A stretch of 64,000 bases of DNA from an uncultured Candidatus Melainabacteria bacterium (lineage in GTDB: Bacteria > Cyanobacteriota > Vampirovibrionia > Gastranaerophilales > Gastranaerophilaceae): positions 124,001 through 188,000 of the forward strand of contig CATNBA010000001.1 in NCBI GenBank assembly GCA_950096985.1. The letters run 5' to 3'. Position numbers and translations under genes: made by a program. Below the pieces are notes generated by a model. That model was given only the letters and a program-made list of their open reading frames with translations, was not told where the DNA came from and did no database searches. Below are positions 49,250 through 58,972 of the stretch, piece after piece; the stretch's first letter is position 1; each line of letters opens with the position of its first letter.

Positions 49250-50131
49250 ATGAAAAAAGTACTTTTGTTATTTTTAATGTTTTTATGTATCCCTGCCTGC
49301 GCAAATGAACTTACAGAGGATTATCTTGATATTGCGACAAATTACTGTACATACGGCAAATACAGCGATGCAATGGTTTATCTTGACAAAATTTTGCAAA
49401 TTGAACCTCAAAATAGCGAAGTAAAAGAATTAAAAAACACTCTTTTACGTGTCTTAAACCCGGATATACAATCATACTTGACATCAACAAACCAAAACTT
49501 AAAAAATGCTTATTCGTACAAAAAAACGGGTGACAGAAAAAAACAAATCAATACTTTAGCCTTAATGCCTGATGATTATTGGGCAAATTATTTTCTTGCC
49601 GAATACTATAGAGAAAATGATTTGGATAAAGCCATTTATCATTATCAAAAAGCTATTGAATTAAAGCCTAATTATTCACAAAGTTATCTTGGACTTGCAA
49701 AGACTTATATCGATAATAAACAGTATCAGAATGCTGTTGAAACTCTCAATAAATATATGACTTTCAATAAAAACTCTGATATAGCATATGCTCTACGCGC
49801 AAAAGCATATATGAATATGAATTATCTGTCAGATGCCTATGATGACATTAAAAAAGCTTTAAAAACAGAAGAAAATATCTCTTATTTGTTACTAGAGGCA
49901 AAAATTCTCTATTATAAAGGCAATTATGATGATGCAAGAGAAAAATTTAATCTACTTTCAAGAAATATTCAAACATCAGAGGTATATAAATTTATAGGCT
50001 TATGTGATTATGCGCAAAAAGATTATAAAAATGCACTGTTGAATTTTGATAAAGCAATCATACTCTCTGATGATGATAAAACTTTAAATTCCACTTATAA
50101 TAATATAAAACAAATGCTGGATAAAAAATGA
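49250..50131 (+). CDS. Exported TPR protein
   Basis: 293 residues: signal peptide (KKVLLLFLMFLCIPACA, possible lipobox PAC), then TPR repeats at about 22-55 and 120-290 (DLDKAIYHYQKAIELKPNYSQSYLGLAKTYIDNKQYQNAVETL). Protein-protein interaction scaffold. TATAAT six bases before the ATG. Overlaps the next start by four bases (ATGA). Confidence 0.85.
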   Translation: MKKVLLLFLMFLCIPACANELTEDYLDIATNYCTYGKYSDAMVYLDKILQIEPQNSEVKELKNTLLRVLNPDIQSYLTSTNQNLKNAYSYKKTGDRKKQINTLALMPDDYWANYFLAEYYRENDLDKAIYHYQKAIELKPNYSQSYLGLAKTYIDNKQYQNAVETLNKYMTFNKNSDIAYALRAKAYMNMNYLSDAYDDIKKALKTEENISYLLLEAKILYYKGNYDDAREKFNLLSRNIQTSEVYKFIGLCDYAQKDYKNALLNFDKAIILSDDDKTLNSTYNNIKQMLDKK

Positions 50132-51111
50132 GCAGAAGAAGAACGAGAAAGAAGGAAACATCAATAATGAATGCAATTAAAAATTGGTCTGTATCAATAT
50201 TGCTTGCAGGTGTAATGTTTTTAGGCTTGCAATGCTGCGGCAGCACGTCCAGCCTTAAATTTGCACAATTAAGCGATACCCATTTTTATACAGGCACAGA
50301 AAATACAACTTATAAAATGATAGGAAGATCACCAGAACTTCTTGATGATGCAATTGCACAGATTAACGAAACCCCGAACGTGTCATTTGTAATGTTTACG
50401 GGCGATTTAATCGATAAACCTTTTGAAAAAGAATTAAGTGCATTTTTACCACATACAGAAAAAATCAACGCCCCGTGGTATTTTGCATTCGGCAACCATG
50501 ACACAATGTTTGGCGGTTACTTAAACCCTAAATTATATATGGAGCTTGTAAACAAATATAATAAAAATTACAAATTCGAAAAAACATATTATTCATTTGT
50601 GCCGCAAAAGGGTTATAAGGCAATAGTTTTAGACAGTATAATCCGCGACCGTTTAACATCAAACGGCAGATTAGGCGATGAACAATTGGCATGGCTTGAT
50701 AATGAAATAAAAAATTCACCTAAAGATACAATTCTAATCTTTATGCATGTTCCTATTGTCGAACCTTTTACAAGCCCTAACCACAGATTAGAAGATGCTG
50801 ACAAAGCAGAAGAAATTCTCAATAAATATAAAAATCCGATTGCAGTATTTCAGGGTCACTATCATGCGGCAAAAATTACTCAGAAAGAAAATATCGTATA
50901 CGTAAGCTGTCCGTCTATGGTTACTTACCCGAACGCATTCAGAATGATTACGATAACAAACTTCAGAAACAAAGTTGTAATAGATATTCAAGATAAAGAA
51001 ACAAGACACAAAGATATTCAAAAACTTGCAAAACTGTTGATATTCTCATCAAATTTCTACACAGGTGAAGAAAAAGACAGAAACGCAACGATTACTTTAA
51101 AGAAAAATTAG
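50128..51111 (+). CDS. Metallophosphoesterase (calcineurin-like), membrane-anchored
   Basis: 327 residues. N-terminal hydrophobic segment (SVSILLAGVMFLGLQCC) is a lipoprotein or anchor signal. Then AQLSDTHFY (D-x-H), VMFTGDLIDKP (GD), FGNHD (GNH), FMHVPI and FQGHYHAAK (GHxH): complete metal-binding set. Close to cAMP/3'5'-nucleotide phosphodiesterase-type proteins; substrate unknown. Translationally coupled to the TPR gene. Confidence 0.9.
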   Translation: MSRRRTRKKETSIMNAIKNWSVSILLAGVMFLGLQCCGSTSSLKFAQLSDTHFYTGTENTTYKMIGRSPELLDDAIAQINETPNVSFVMFTGDLIDKPFEKELSAFLPHTEKINAPWYFAFGNHDTMFGGYLNPKLYMELVNKYNKNYKFEKTYYSFVPQKGYKAIVLDSIIRDRLTSNGRLGDEQLAWLDNEIKNSPKDTILIFMHVPIVEPFTSPNHRLEDADKAEEILNKYKNPIAVFQGHYHAAKITQKENIVYVSCPSMVTYPNAFRMITITNFRNKVVIDIQDKETRHKDIQKLAKLLIFSSNFYTGEEKDRNATITLKKN

Positions 51112-51123
51112 AGGTTTAAAAAG

Positions 51124-52044
51124 ATGTTCAAAGTAAAATTTAGAGGTGTAAGAGGAAGTTATCCCGTAGCTGACAAAGATTATCTCCAATACGGCGGAAA
51201 CACATCGTGCGTAGAAGTTAATGTAAATGGGCATTTGATAATCCTTGATGCGGGCACAGGTCTTATTAATGTCGGTAACGAACTTATGGGAAAATATATT
51301 GCATCAGGTGTAAATCCGTCAGACAGAACTCCAGTTAATGCAACTGTATTGATTTCTCATATTCATCAAGACCACCTTCAAGGTTTTACTTTCTTCAGAC
51401 CATTACATATTCCATCCTCACAGATTAATGTTTTCGGAAATGTTAATTATAATGAAAGCCTTGCAGATGAACTTGCAGGATTACTTTTCGGCAAATCTTT
51501 CCCGCTTGATTTGGGAGATATTGCCGGTAACCTCAATATTAAAGACTTAAACGAAACCGAAGGAATAATTTTACGACACGGACAACCGCCGATTATTAAA
51601 CGTATTGAAACAGCAGAAGATGCAAAAATTGAAGATGATGATGTTTTAATCACTTGCTACCGCTCATATGCTCATCCACAAGAAGGTGTTTTAATTTATA
51701 AAATAGCATATAAAGATAAAGTTGTGGTTTATGCGACAGACAAAGAAAGCTATGAAGGCGGCGACAAAAAACTTGTCAACTTTGCCCGCAACTGTAACCT
51801 TTTAATCCATGATGCGCAATATACAACAGAAGATTATCTTGATACATTTGCGCCAAAACAAGGCTACGGACACTCAACATTTGATATGGCAGTCGAATGT
51901 AAAAACCAGTCGAATGCTGAAAAACTTGTATTTTTCCATTTTGACCCCGATTATGATGACAATAAACTAAATAACATTAAAGAACATTATAAAGCTGATG
52001 AAAATATAATTCTTGCATACGAAGGATTAGAGATTGAAATATAA
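51124..52044 (+). CDS. MBL-fold metallohydrolase
   Basis: 306 residues. GVRGSYPV and YGGNTSCVEV open the family; the metal site SHIHQDHLQG (HxHxDH) is complete, with FHFDPDYDD near the end. Resembles class II-like phosphodiesterase / 3'-tRNase-like beta-lactamase-fold enzymes. Follows the phosphoesterase gene by 13 bases with AGAGG before the start; probably one operon. Confidence 0.9.
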   Translation: MFKVKFRGVRGSYPVADKDYLQYGGNTSCVEVNVNGHLIILDAGTGLINVGNELMGKYIASGVNPSDRTPVNATVLISHIHQDHLQGFTFFRPLHIPSSQINVFGNVNYNESLADELAGLLFGKSFPLDLGDIAGNLNIKDLNETEGIILRHGQPPIIKRIETAEDAKIEDDDVLITCYRSYAHPQEGVLIYKIAYKDKVVVYATDKESYEGGDKKLVNFARNCNLLIHDAQYTTEDYLDTFAPKQGYGHSTFDMAVECKNQSNAEKLVFFHFDPDYDDNKLNNIKEHYKADENIILAYEGLEIEI

Positions 52045-52600
52045 AAAACTTGTTATCATATGGTTAATATTTTTAAGCTTTGTTGTATCAGGTTACAAAA
52101 AACCGGAAACATTTACGATTGATGCGACAAAAAATGCCTTTTTGCATAATAATATGGGGCTAAGATATATGAAAGAGCACTGTTATTATGCGGCGATACA
52201 GGAGTTTAAGATTGCAATCAGCCTGAACCCTAATACACAAGGTACAGCCGTTTATTACAACAATATCGGTGATGCTTATATGGCAATAGAACATCCCGAA
52301 ATGGCGCAGCAGCCTTATGAAGATGCCTTAAAACAGTTTGGTTTGAATTTTAAATATCACAAAGATTTAGCGAAATGCTATAAGGCACTTGGAATTGTTT
52401 CTGAGAAAATGGGAGAATACAGCTCTAACGAAAACCCTCTCAACAAAATAATGCTGGGATTGTTATATATCGAAAGCGGCGATTTGAAACGAGGAGTAAT
52501 AATACTTGATGAATTCACAATGCTTGAACCCGACTTATTAATAACTCCTGCCGTAAAACAATATATAAAAGAAACGGTTAAAAAGATAAATTCGTTATAA
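52034..52600 (+). CDS. TPR-containing exported protein
   Basis: 188 residues with N-terminal hydrophobic segment (KLVIIWLIFLSFVVSG) and two TPR-like units (AFLHNNMGLRYMKEHCYYAAIQEFKIAISLNP, AVYYNNIGDAYMAIEHPEMA). Overlaps the previous gene by 11 bases and converges with the CCA-enzyme gene, overlapping its 3' end by 23 bases. Confidence 0.75.
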   Translation: MKYKKLVIIWLIFLSFVVSGYKKPETFTIDATKNAFLHNNMGLRYMKEHCYYAAIQEFKIAISLNPNTQGTAVYYNNIGDAYMAIEHPEMAQQPYEDALKQFGLNFKYHKDLAKCYKALGIVSEKMGEYSSNENPLNKIMLGLLYIESGDLKRGVIILDEFTMLEPDLLITPAVKQYIKETVKKINSL

Positions 52601-53648
52601 TATTCAATTCATCTTTATATGTCATATTTGGATTTTTTAATTTTGCTTTCAAAATCTCATCAAAAATTTCCTGATACTTTGGCGATGGTTTAATTCCTAT
52701 TTCCTGCAAATCCTTGCCTGTAACAGAAATTTTTATTTGGCGCAAATCGTTAAGATAATGTCTTGCACCCATTTCATCTTTTAAAGCGTATAAAAGAACT
52801 GTTTCAATGCGCGCATTTTCAAAGGCCTTATAAAGTTCAAAATCGGTTTTTAAAATCGTTTGCGGTACATCATCAATAATTTTTTGTTCAATTTTGGTCA
52901 AAGGCAGACGCGAAAGGTCAAACGCTCCTGCATAAACAATCCATGGCATTTCTGCGCCGTAATCGGATATGAGCTTTTCAATATTTACATCAGACACATC
53001 AGCTTTATCTGTCAAAAGCCTGTAAATCCCCTCACTGACAAACTTTTCAAACGCAAGCTGAGAATTGAGATTGAATGTTTCAATAAGCTCTTTTTTCACC
53101 CGTTTGTAGCTCATATCGTAATTCACCGCGCTCAAATATTCATCCTGCAACTTCCGAGTATGTTCATCAAATTCAAATCCGAAACGCACAGAAAACTTTA
53201 ATCCGCGAATAATCCTCGTCGGATCGTCAATAAAACTTTTGTCATGTAAAACTCTTAATTTTTTGTTTTTTAAATCCTCTAACCCGCCTGTGTAATCAAT
53301 AATTTCGCCTGTCAAAGTGTTTTTGGCAAGCGCATTTATCGTAAAATCGCGGCGCATAACATCTTTTTTTAACGAACATCCGATTTTTTCGACAACCGGT
53401 AAATGCCCTTTGCGCGGATAGCTTTCCGAACGAGTTGATGCAAAATCGATTTCTACCCCTTCAACATTCACACGAACAGTGCCGAAATCAGGGTTTTCCT
53501 GAATTATATCACCGAGCTTTGAACAATATTCAATGGCATTTCCAACATAAGTAATATCTATATCAAACGATTTGCGCCCCAAAAGTTCATCGCGCACAAC
53601 TCCGCCGATATAATACAGATTTTTATCCTTTATATTGATGATGTTCAT
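52578..53648 (-). CDS. cca: CCA-adding tRNA nucleotidyltransferase
   Basis: 356 residues from ATG at 53648. Class II signature YIGGVVRDELLGRKSFDIDITYVG (GG...RD...DxD), then RRDFTINALA and DDPTRIIRGLKFSVRFGF. Adds CCA to tRNAs; the tRNA-Ala here lacks encoded CCA, so the enzyme is needed for synthesis, not only repair. TAAAAT seven bases before the ATG; no ribosome site. Confidence 0.93.
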   Translation of the reverse strand: MNIINIKDKNLYYIGGVVRDELLGRKSFDIDITYVGNAIEYCSKLGDIIQENPDFGTVRVNVEGVEIDFASTRSESYPRKGHLPVVEKIGCSLKKDVMRRDFTINALAKNTLTGEIIDYTGGLEDLKNKKLRVLHDKSFIDDPTRIIRGLKFSVRFGFEFDEHTRKLQDEYLSAVNYDMSYKRVKKELIETFNLNSQLAFEKFVSEGIYRLLTDKADVSDVNIEKLISDYGAEMPWIVYAGAFDLSRLPLTKIEQKIIDDVPQTILKTDFELYKAFENARIETVLLYALKDEMGARHYLNDLRQIKISVTGKDLQEIGIKPSPKYQEIFDEILKAKLKNPNMTYKDELNIITNLSF

Positions 53649-53697
53649 AACAAGGATTTTAGCGTAAAATAGTAGAAAATGGAATAGGAGTAAACAC

Positions 53698-56600
53698 ATG
53701 TTACAGGAAGCGTCACGCGCTATAAATTCAGCATTCAATCAAAGTTTTATAAAAAAATTAAGCCAATATCTTCACGACTGCGTGAGAGAGGAAGTTAAAA
53801 GCTCGACTTTCAGAAACCTCAAAGGCGACAAAGATAACAAATGGATTTTCTTAACTGGCGAAGAAAAACTTTTTTCAACGGGTGACGAATACCTGCCGCT
53901 TGACGGAAGCGACCCAAAATTGACAGAGCTTATGATTCAAAGCGATTTAGGTCAGAAAGATAAATATCTGATTTATGGTTATTTATTTTTGGTCGGAAAA
54001 AGCTCAAAATCTAAAAAACACAATGAATTTTTGACCCCGCTTTTATATATGCCTTGCAAACTTGAACGCAACGGTGTAAATATTAATTGTTTTGCACAGG
54101 AAGAAGTACTATCACTTAATACGGGCGCACTCGCAGCTCTTATGCGTAAAAATGATAATGAGGATGAAGTTGATTTATTACTAGAGGGAATTTTGGACGT
54201 AGTTCCTGACCTGCCGATTACGCAAGAAAAGCTTGATATCTTTTTAACCACACTAAAATCACTTGTTCCTGACCTTGAAATTGCTGAAAATATTGGGGAT
54301 TTCAAAGAGGACGATAATATTTCAAAAACTTTCTACAAAGAAAAAGTTGACGGTGAAAATTTTGAAGAAATTATCGAAGAAGAAGAAACCGAGCGCGAAA
54401 AACAAAAGGTTAAGCTTGAAAAAGTTGCCGTAACCTATCAAAGTGCAATAATTCTGACCAAACGGCCATCAGTAACGGCAGGAGTTTTACACGAACTGAC
54501 ACAAATTGCAGAAAAACCCTCGGGAATTTATCGCGAAACCGCACTTAGCATAATCAACGAAGAATACGCTCAAAGCAAGGAAAAATCAGTTCCCGTAAAA
54601 GATTTGAATAAAATTACGGATTTCTACCCTATAACCCCGCTTTCTTTAAGCGACAGTCAATTACAGGTTGTAAAAAACATTGATAACAGCAAGTTTGTAG
54701 CTGTACAAGGACCTCCAGGGACAGGTAAATCGCAGACAATCGTAAACCTAGTCGCTCACCTTGTTGCAAACGGCAAAACCGTTCTTGTTGCATCGCGTAT
54801 GGATAAAGCGGTTGACGTTGTTGCAGAACGCTTAAACGACTTAGGCGCATCTCATATGGCACTTCGTGCAGGACGTCTGAATTATCAACGACAGTTGAGC
54901 GAGGAATTAAACAACCTGCTCTCACAACCCGCGCTGGATGACGGTGTTGAGGACATTCTTCTTTTGGATACAAAAGACATGAAAGACCACCTTGATATGC
55001 TCAAAAATATGGAAAACAAGTCAGAAACCATAATTAAGCTTGAAAAAGACTGGCACGATAAGTTATTGGAAGTTGAAGAACAGGAAAAACTTCTCGGGAA
55101 ACGCGAATACATCAAAACTTCACTCAAAAAAGGCGAGATTGACATAATCGCAGGCATCATAAAAGTTCTTGAACACAACATGGAAAAAGCCGGATTTGTT
55201 GCAAAAATCGCAAACTTCACAAGTTTGGGACAGTTGAAAAAAATCCTTAAACTTAAAGAATTTGATGTGAATTTTGAAACTCTCGGCAAGCTAAAACAAG
55301 AGATAGAATTTGCCAACCTTGAATGGAATTTGCGACGTATTGAGGCAGAAATTCAAAAAACAGGCAATCTCCATGTGCTTTCAGAACAAATCCGCACAAT
55401 GAAACGCAAGCAAAAAACACTTGCGGTAAACATATTGAAAAACAAACGCCGTGAGGCTTTGAAAGAATTATTGCGTGACGAAAATAAACGCAGAAGATTA
55501 AAAGTTCATGCTAAATCTCTTGTTACAACAAGAAAACGATTGCAGACAAATATTTTGGAAGAAGAAGATTTTAAACCGCTTTTGGAAGCTTTCCCATGCT
55601 GGTGTGTAACAACTTACGCAGTATCGGATTCATTGCCTTTAAAACCCGGTATGTTTGACGTTGCAATTATTGATGAGGCATCTCAATGCGATATTGCAAG
55701 CTGTTTCCCAATCCTTTACCGCGCCAAAAAAGCCGTAATTGTTGGCGACGACAAACAGCTTCCACACCTTTCGTTCCTTGAAAAAGCAAAAGAACAATCA
55801 TTCTTAAGCCAATACGGAATTCCCGACAAATATCGTCTGATGTGGAGTTTCAGAACAAATTCAATGTTTGATTTAGCAGACTACTACTCAATGAATTCCG
55901 TAATGCTTGACGAACATTTCAGAAGCTTACCGCCGATTATCAATTTCTCAAACCATGAGTTCTACAATGACAGAATTCGTGTCATGAGAAAAGACAACAG
56001 TGAGGACAAAGTTCTTGAGCTTGTAGAAGTTCTTGACGGCAAAGTAGACTTTGATGCTACAAGAAACCTTCCTGAAATTGAGGCTCTTGTAAAAAGATTA
56101 CACGAAATAATCATAGAGGACGAACACAAAAACCCTGACAATCCTGTATCTGTCGGTATAATTTCACCATTTAGGGCACAAGTCGAACAGCTGAAAGTTT
56201 CTGTTTCAAGAGTTTTATCTGATTACATGATTAAAAAACACCAGATTGAAATCGGTACAGCACATACATTCCAAGGGGACGAGCGCGATATTATGATGAT
56301 TTCATGGGCAATTGCAGATAACAGCTATGTGCAAAGCTTAATGTTTATGCAAAAAGCAAACCTCTTTAACGTAGCAATCACCCGCGGACGAAACAGGGTA
56401 ATTAACTTTGTATCCCGTAACCCCAGAGAATTACCTGACGGTCATTTCAGAAACTACGTTTCATTTATGCAGGAATACCAAAACCGCAAACAAGCACTTT
56501 TATCGGGTGAAATTGATGAAAATATCTACAAAAACCCGCTTGAGCGTGAAGTTGCAGAAAAAATCCGCGAACTTGATCACAAAGTCACAGCAGGTGCAGA

Positions 56601-56808
56601 AATTGCAGGCTTGAGTGCTGATTTGCTTATTGATGACAAGTTTGTAGTTGAAATCGACGGCGTAGAAGATAAAAATGCTGATAGGATTTCAAACATGAAG
56701 AAACAGGCAATTATCGAGCGTTCCGGTTACAAGGTTAAACGTATAACCTACCGTGAATGGCATTACTCGCCAAAAGCCTGTCTCGACAGAGTTTTAATAG
56801 AACAATAA
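53698..56808 (+). CDS. SF1 (UPF1/DNA2-like) helicase with C-terminal PD-(D/E)XK nuclease-like domain
   Basis: 1036 residues. Walker A AVQGPPGTGKSQTIVNLVAHL (about 338-355), a large helical insertion (about 410-630), Walker B AIIDEASQCDI near 655, VGDDKQLPHL, and AHTFQGDERDIMMISW (motif V) and TRGRNRVINF (motif VI). The C-terminal ~85 residues (EREVAEKIRELDHKV...GLSADLLIDDKFVVEIDGVE) resemble Vsr/DUF559 restriction-like nucleases (D...E-x-D). Could serve DNA repair, RNA turnover or phage defence. AGGAG precedes the start. Gene stands alone between CCA enzyme and fabF. Confidence 0.85.
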   Translation: MLQEASRAINSAFNQSFIKKLSQYLHDCVREEVKSSTFRNLKGDKDNKWIFLTGEEKLFSTGDEYLPLDGSDPKLTELMIQSDLGQKDKYLIYGYLFLVGKSSKSKKHNEFLTPLLYMPCKLERNGVNINCFAQEEVLSLNTGALAALMRKNDNEDEVDLLLEGILDVVPDLPITQEKLDIFLTTLKSLVPDLEIAENIGDFKEDDNISKTFYKEKVDGENFEEIIEEEETEREKQKVKLEKVAVTYQSAIILTKRPSVTAGVLHELTQIAEKPSGIYRETALSIINEEYAQSKEKSVPVKDLNKITDFYPITPLSLSDSQLQVVKNIDNSKFVAVQGPPGTGKSQTIVNLVAHLVANGKTVLVASRMDKAVDVVAERLNDLGASHMALRAGRLNYQRQLSEELNNLLSQPALDDGVEDILLLDTKDMKDHLDMLKNMENKSETIIKLEKDWHDKLLEVEEQEKLLGKREYIKTSLKKGEIDIIAGIIKVLEHNMEKAGFVAKIANFTSLGQLKKILKLKEFDVNFETLGKLKQEIEFANLEWNLRRIEAEIQKTGNLHVLSEQIRTMKRKQKTLAVNILKNKRREALKELLRDENKRRRLKVHAKSLVTTRKRLQTNILEEEDFKPLLEAFPCWCVTTYAVSDSLPLKPGMFDVAIIDEASQCDIASCFPILYRAKKAVIVGDDKQLPHLSFLEKAKEQSFLSQYGIPDKYRLMWSFRTNSMFDLADYYSMNSVMLDEHFRSLPPIINFSNHEFYNDRIRVMRKDNSEDKVLELVEVLDGKVDFDATRNLPEIEALVKRLHEIIIEDEHKNPDNPVSVGIISPFRAQVEQLKVSVSRVLSDYMIKKHQIEIGTAHTFQGDERDIMMISWAIADNSYVQSLMFMQKANLFNVAITRGRNRVINFVSRNPRELPDGHFRNYVSFMQEYQNRKQALLSGEIDENIYKNPLEREVAEKIRELDHKVTAGAEIAGLSADLLIDDKFVVEIDGVEDKNADRISNMKKQAIIERSGYKVKRITYREWHYSPKACLDRVLIEQ

Positions 56809-56832
56809 AAAAGCTCCCTTTCGGGAGCTTTT
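56807..56832. terminator. Bidirectional terminator
   Basis: AAAAGCTCCC-TTTC-GGGAGCTTTT between helicase and fabF genes. Confidence 0.92.
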
Positions 56833-56835
56833 AAA

Positions 56836-58089
56836 TTATTTAACCTCTTTGATTATCAGTGAAGCATTTTGACCGCCAAATCCGAATGAATTTGACAACG
56901 CCGCATGAACATTTGCTTTTCTTGCCTTATGCGGTACATAATCCAAGTCCGCAACATGTTCGTCCTGATTATCAAGATTTATTGTCGGAGGAACAATGCC
57001 CTCTGTAATTGTTTTTACACAAGCGATACATTCAACAGCACCTGTAGCACCTAACAAGTGACCATGCATAGATTTTGTTGAACTTACCATTAAATCAGGG
57101 TTTTGTTTTCTGTCGCCGAATACATTAGCAATAGCTTTTGATTCCGCAATATCACCCAAACCTGTGCTAGTGCCGTGTGCATTAATATATTGAACATCTT
57201 CAGGTTTCATACCTGCATCATTCAATGCAAACTGCATAGCGTGGATTGCGCCCTGTCCTTCCGGATCAGGAGCAACTACGTCATAAGCATCTCCTGTTTG
57301 ACCGTAGCCCACAACTTCTGCATAAATTTTCGCGCCACGTTTTTTAGCGTGTTCGTATTCTTCCAAAACTAATACGCCTGCACCTTCAGACATAATGAAA
57401 CCGTCTCTGTCAACATCCCAAGGACGAGATGCTTTTGTCGGTTCATCGTTACGTCTAGACAATGTTCTTGCACTTGAGAAAGCTCCTATACCAACATCAC
57501 AAATAGTAGCTTCACATCCTCCTGCAAGCATAATATCAGCATCACCGTATTGAATAGAACGGAAAGCATCGCCTACAGAGTGTGTACCTGTAGCACAAGC
57601 TGATATAACAACTTTATTAATACCTTTAAAACCATATCTCATTGAAATACGACCTGATGCCATATTTACAATCATCATAGGAATTGTAAACGGTGAGCAT
57701 TTGTTAGGTCCTTTTTCCAAAATTCTGATGTGGTTGTCTTCAAAAGTTCTGAAACCGCCGGCAGCAGCACTGACAATAACCCCAATTCTATATGGGTCAA
57801 CATCCTTAACATCTTCTAACTTAGCATCTTTAACAGCCTCATCAGCGGCAATCATAGCGAACTGAATGTATCTGTCCATTTTTTTAGCCTCTTTAGGGTC
57901 TAAATATTCATCAGGATTAAAGTTTTTCACTTCACCGGAAATTTTAGCAACATGCTTTTCAATATCAATAAGTTCAGAAGTGGTTAAACCGCTTTTTCCT
58001 TCCACAAGGCTGTTCCAAAATTTATCAACACCGATACCGAACGGTGATACTGCTCCAAGCCCTGTTATTACAACTCTTCTTTTAGTCAT
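56836..58089 (-). CDS. fabF: Beta-ketoacyl-ACP synthase II
   Basis: 417 residues. VVITGLGAVSPFG start, active Cys near 165 (VVISACATGTHS), NAHGTSTGLGD and SMHGHLLGATGAVE histidines, SNSFGFGGQNA end. Elongates fatty acids with malonyl-ACP. Last gene of the leftward fatty-acid cluster; a hairpin lies between it and acpP. Confidence 0.97.
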   Translation of the reverse strand: MTKRRVVITGLGAVSPFGIGVDKFWNSLVEGKSGLTTSELIDIEKHVAKISGEVKNFNPDEYLDPKEAKKMDRYIQFAMIAADEAVKDAKLEDVKDVDPYRIGVIVSAAAGGFRTFEDNHIRILEKGPNKCSPFTIPMMIVNMASGRISMRYGFKGINKVVISACATGTHSVGDAFRSIQYGDADIMLAGGCEATICDVGIGAFSSARTLSRRNDEPTKASRPWDVDRDGFIMSEGAGVLVLEEYEHAKKRGAKIYAEVVGYGQTGDAYDVVAPDPEGQGAIHAMQFALNDAGMKPEDVQYINAHGTSTGLGDIAESKAIANVFGDRKQNPDLMVSSTKSMHGHLLGATGAVECIACVKTITEGIVPPTINLDNQDEHVADLDYVPHKARKANVHAALSNSFGFGGQNASLIIKEVK

Positions 58090-58121
58090 CTCTTTACCTT
58101 ATACTATCCTTTTAATAAATA

Positions 58122-58156
58122 CGAGGGTAAAACTGAATATTCAATTTTCACCCTCG
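58122..58156 (-). other. Intergenic hairpin between acpP and fabF
   Basis: CGAGGGT arms with near-palindromic interior (TGAATATTCA); no U tract after it. Probably an RNA processing or stability element that separates acpP expression from fabF. Confidence 0.5.
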
Positions 58157-58204
58157 CAATAATTTATATCTTCTCACAGATATCGTGAAATTCAGCGGAT
58201 ATCT

Positions 58205-58227
58205 AAGTGGCTACGTGCGTAGCACTT
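58205..58227 (-). other. Hairpin at the 3' end of acpP
   Basis: AAGTG-CTACG / CGTAG-CACTT type stem overlapping the stop codon region of acpP, without a U tract; likely protects the abundant acpP message. Confidence 0.45.
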
Positions 58228-58456
58228 ACTTGTGTGAATCAATGTAGTTAACTGCGTCTTGAACAGTTTGAATTTTTTCAGCTTCTTCATCAGGGATTTC
58301 GCAACCGAATTCTTCTTCGAAAGCCATAACTAATTCAACTGTATCTAAAGAGTCAGCACCCAAATCAGCTGTAAAGCTAGCTTCCGGAGTAACTAAAGCT
58401 TCATCAACGCTTAATTGGTCTACAACAACTTTTCTAACTTTTTCTAATGTACTCAT
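58226..58456 (-). CDS. acpP: Acyl carrier protein
   Basis: 76 residues. [32 protein letters not shown] with the phosphopantetheine Ser at residue 36. Carries acyl chains for FabD/G/H/F. Between fabF and two small unrelated genes that interrupt the usual fabG-acpP adjacency. Confidence 0.98.
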   Translation of the reverse strand: MSTLEKVRKVVVDQLSVDEALVTPEASFTADLGADSLDTVELVMAFEEEFGCEIPDEEAEKIQTVQDAVNYIDSHK

Positions 58457-58548
58457 CTTTTTTTCCTCATAATTTTGTAATTACTAAATAATTGTTCTCT
58501 AATATTATACTTAGGGCATAAGAAATTTGCAACAGATTTAAGAAATTG

Positions 58549-58848
58549 TTACATTTTAGTACATGTTTCATAAACGGGTGCAAGAGCTTTTGAAAGGATA
58601 TCACAAATAATATTTGAACATTCAATACACATATTGAGATATTCGTTTTGTTTATCATTTTCATAAATAGAAACAAGAACATTATGGAAAACCATAAACT
58701 TGATTTGAACTTCAATTAAATCAATAATTTGACTTTTAAACTTCTCAAAAATCAACTCTGAATTAATTTCTTTTCCCTCAAAATTTTCTTTAAAATACAG
58801 AGGTTCACTCTTTACAACCAGTGTTTTAAATTCTTTTGGCATTTTCAT
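58549..58848 (-). CDS. Small unrecognised protein inserted between acpP and fabG
   Basis: 99 residues from ATG at 58848 behind AAAGGAG. Helical (FEKFKSQIIDLIEVQIKFMVFHNVLVSIYEND, then NMCIECSNIICDILSKAL). No family recognised. Its clear ribosome site resembles phage or transferred genes more than its neighbours. Together with 58973-59182 and the toxin locus it interrupts the fatty-acid cluster. Confidence 0.55.
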   Translation of the reverse strand: MKMPKEFKTLVVKSEPLYFKENFEGKEINSELIFEKFKSQIIDLIEVQIKFMVFHNVLVSIYENDKQNEYLNMCIECSNIICDILSKALAPVYETCTKM

Positions 58849-58972
58849 AATTTTCTCCTTTTGTTTACTTTTATAGAAATTATACTCTAATATTAGCATA
58901 TAATTTCTATATTTGTCAATATTTTTTAGAAGGATAGCTCTATACATAGACAATAATGTATAATCTTAGAAT

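Noticed and set aside
52860-55316. Open frames of 100-140 codons opposite the CCA enzyme and helicase genes
   Set aside because: Shadow frames of clearly conserved genes, without ribosome sites or recognisable domains.
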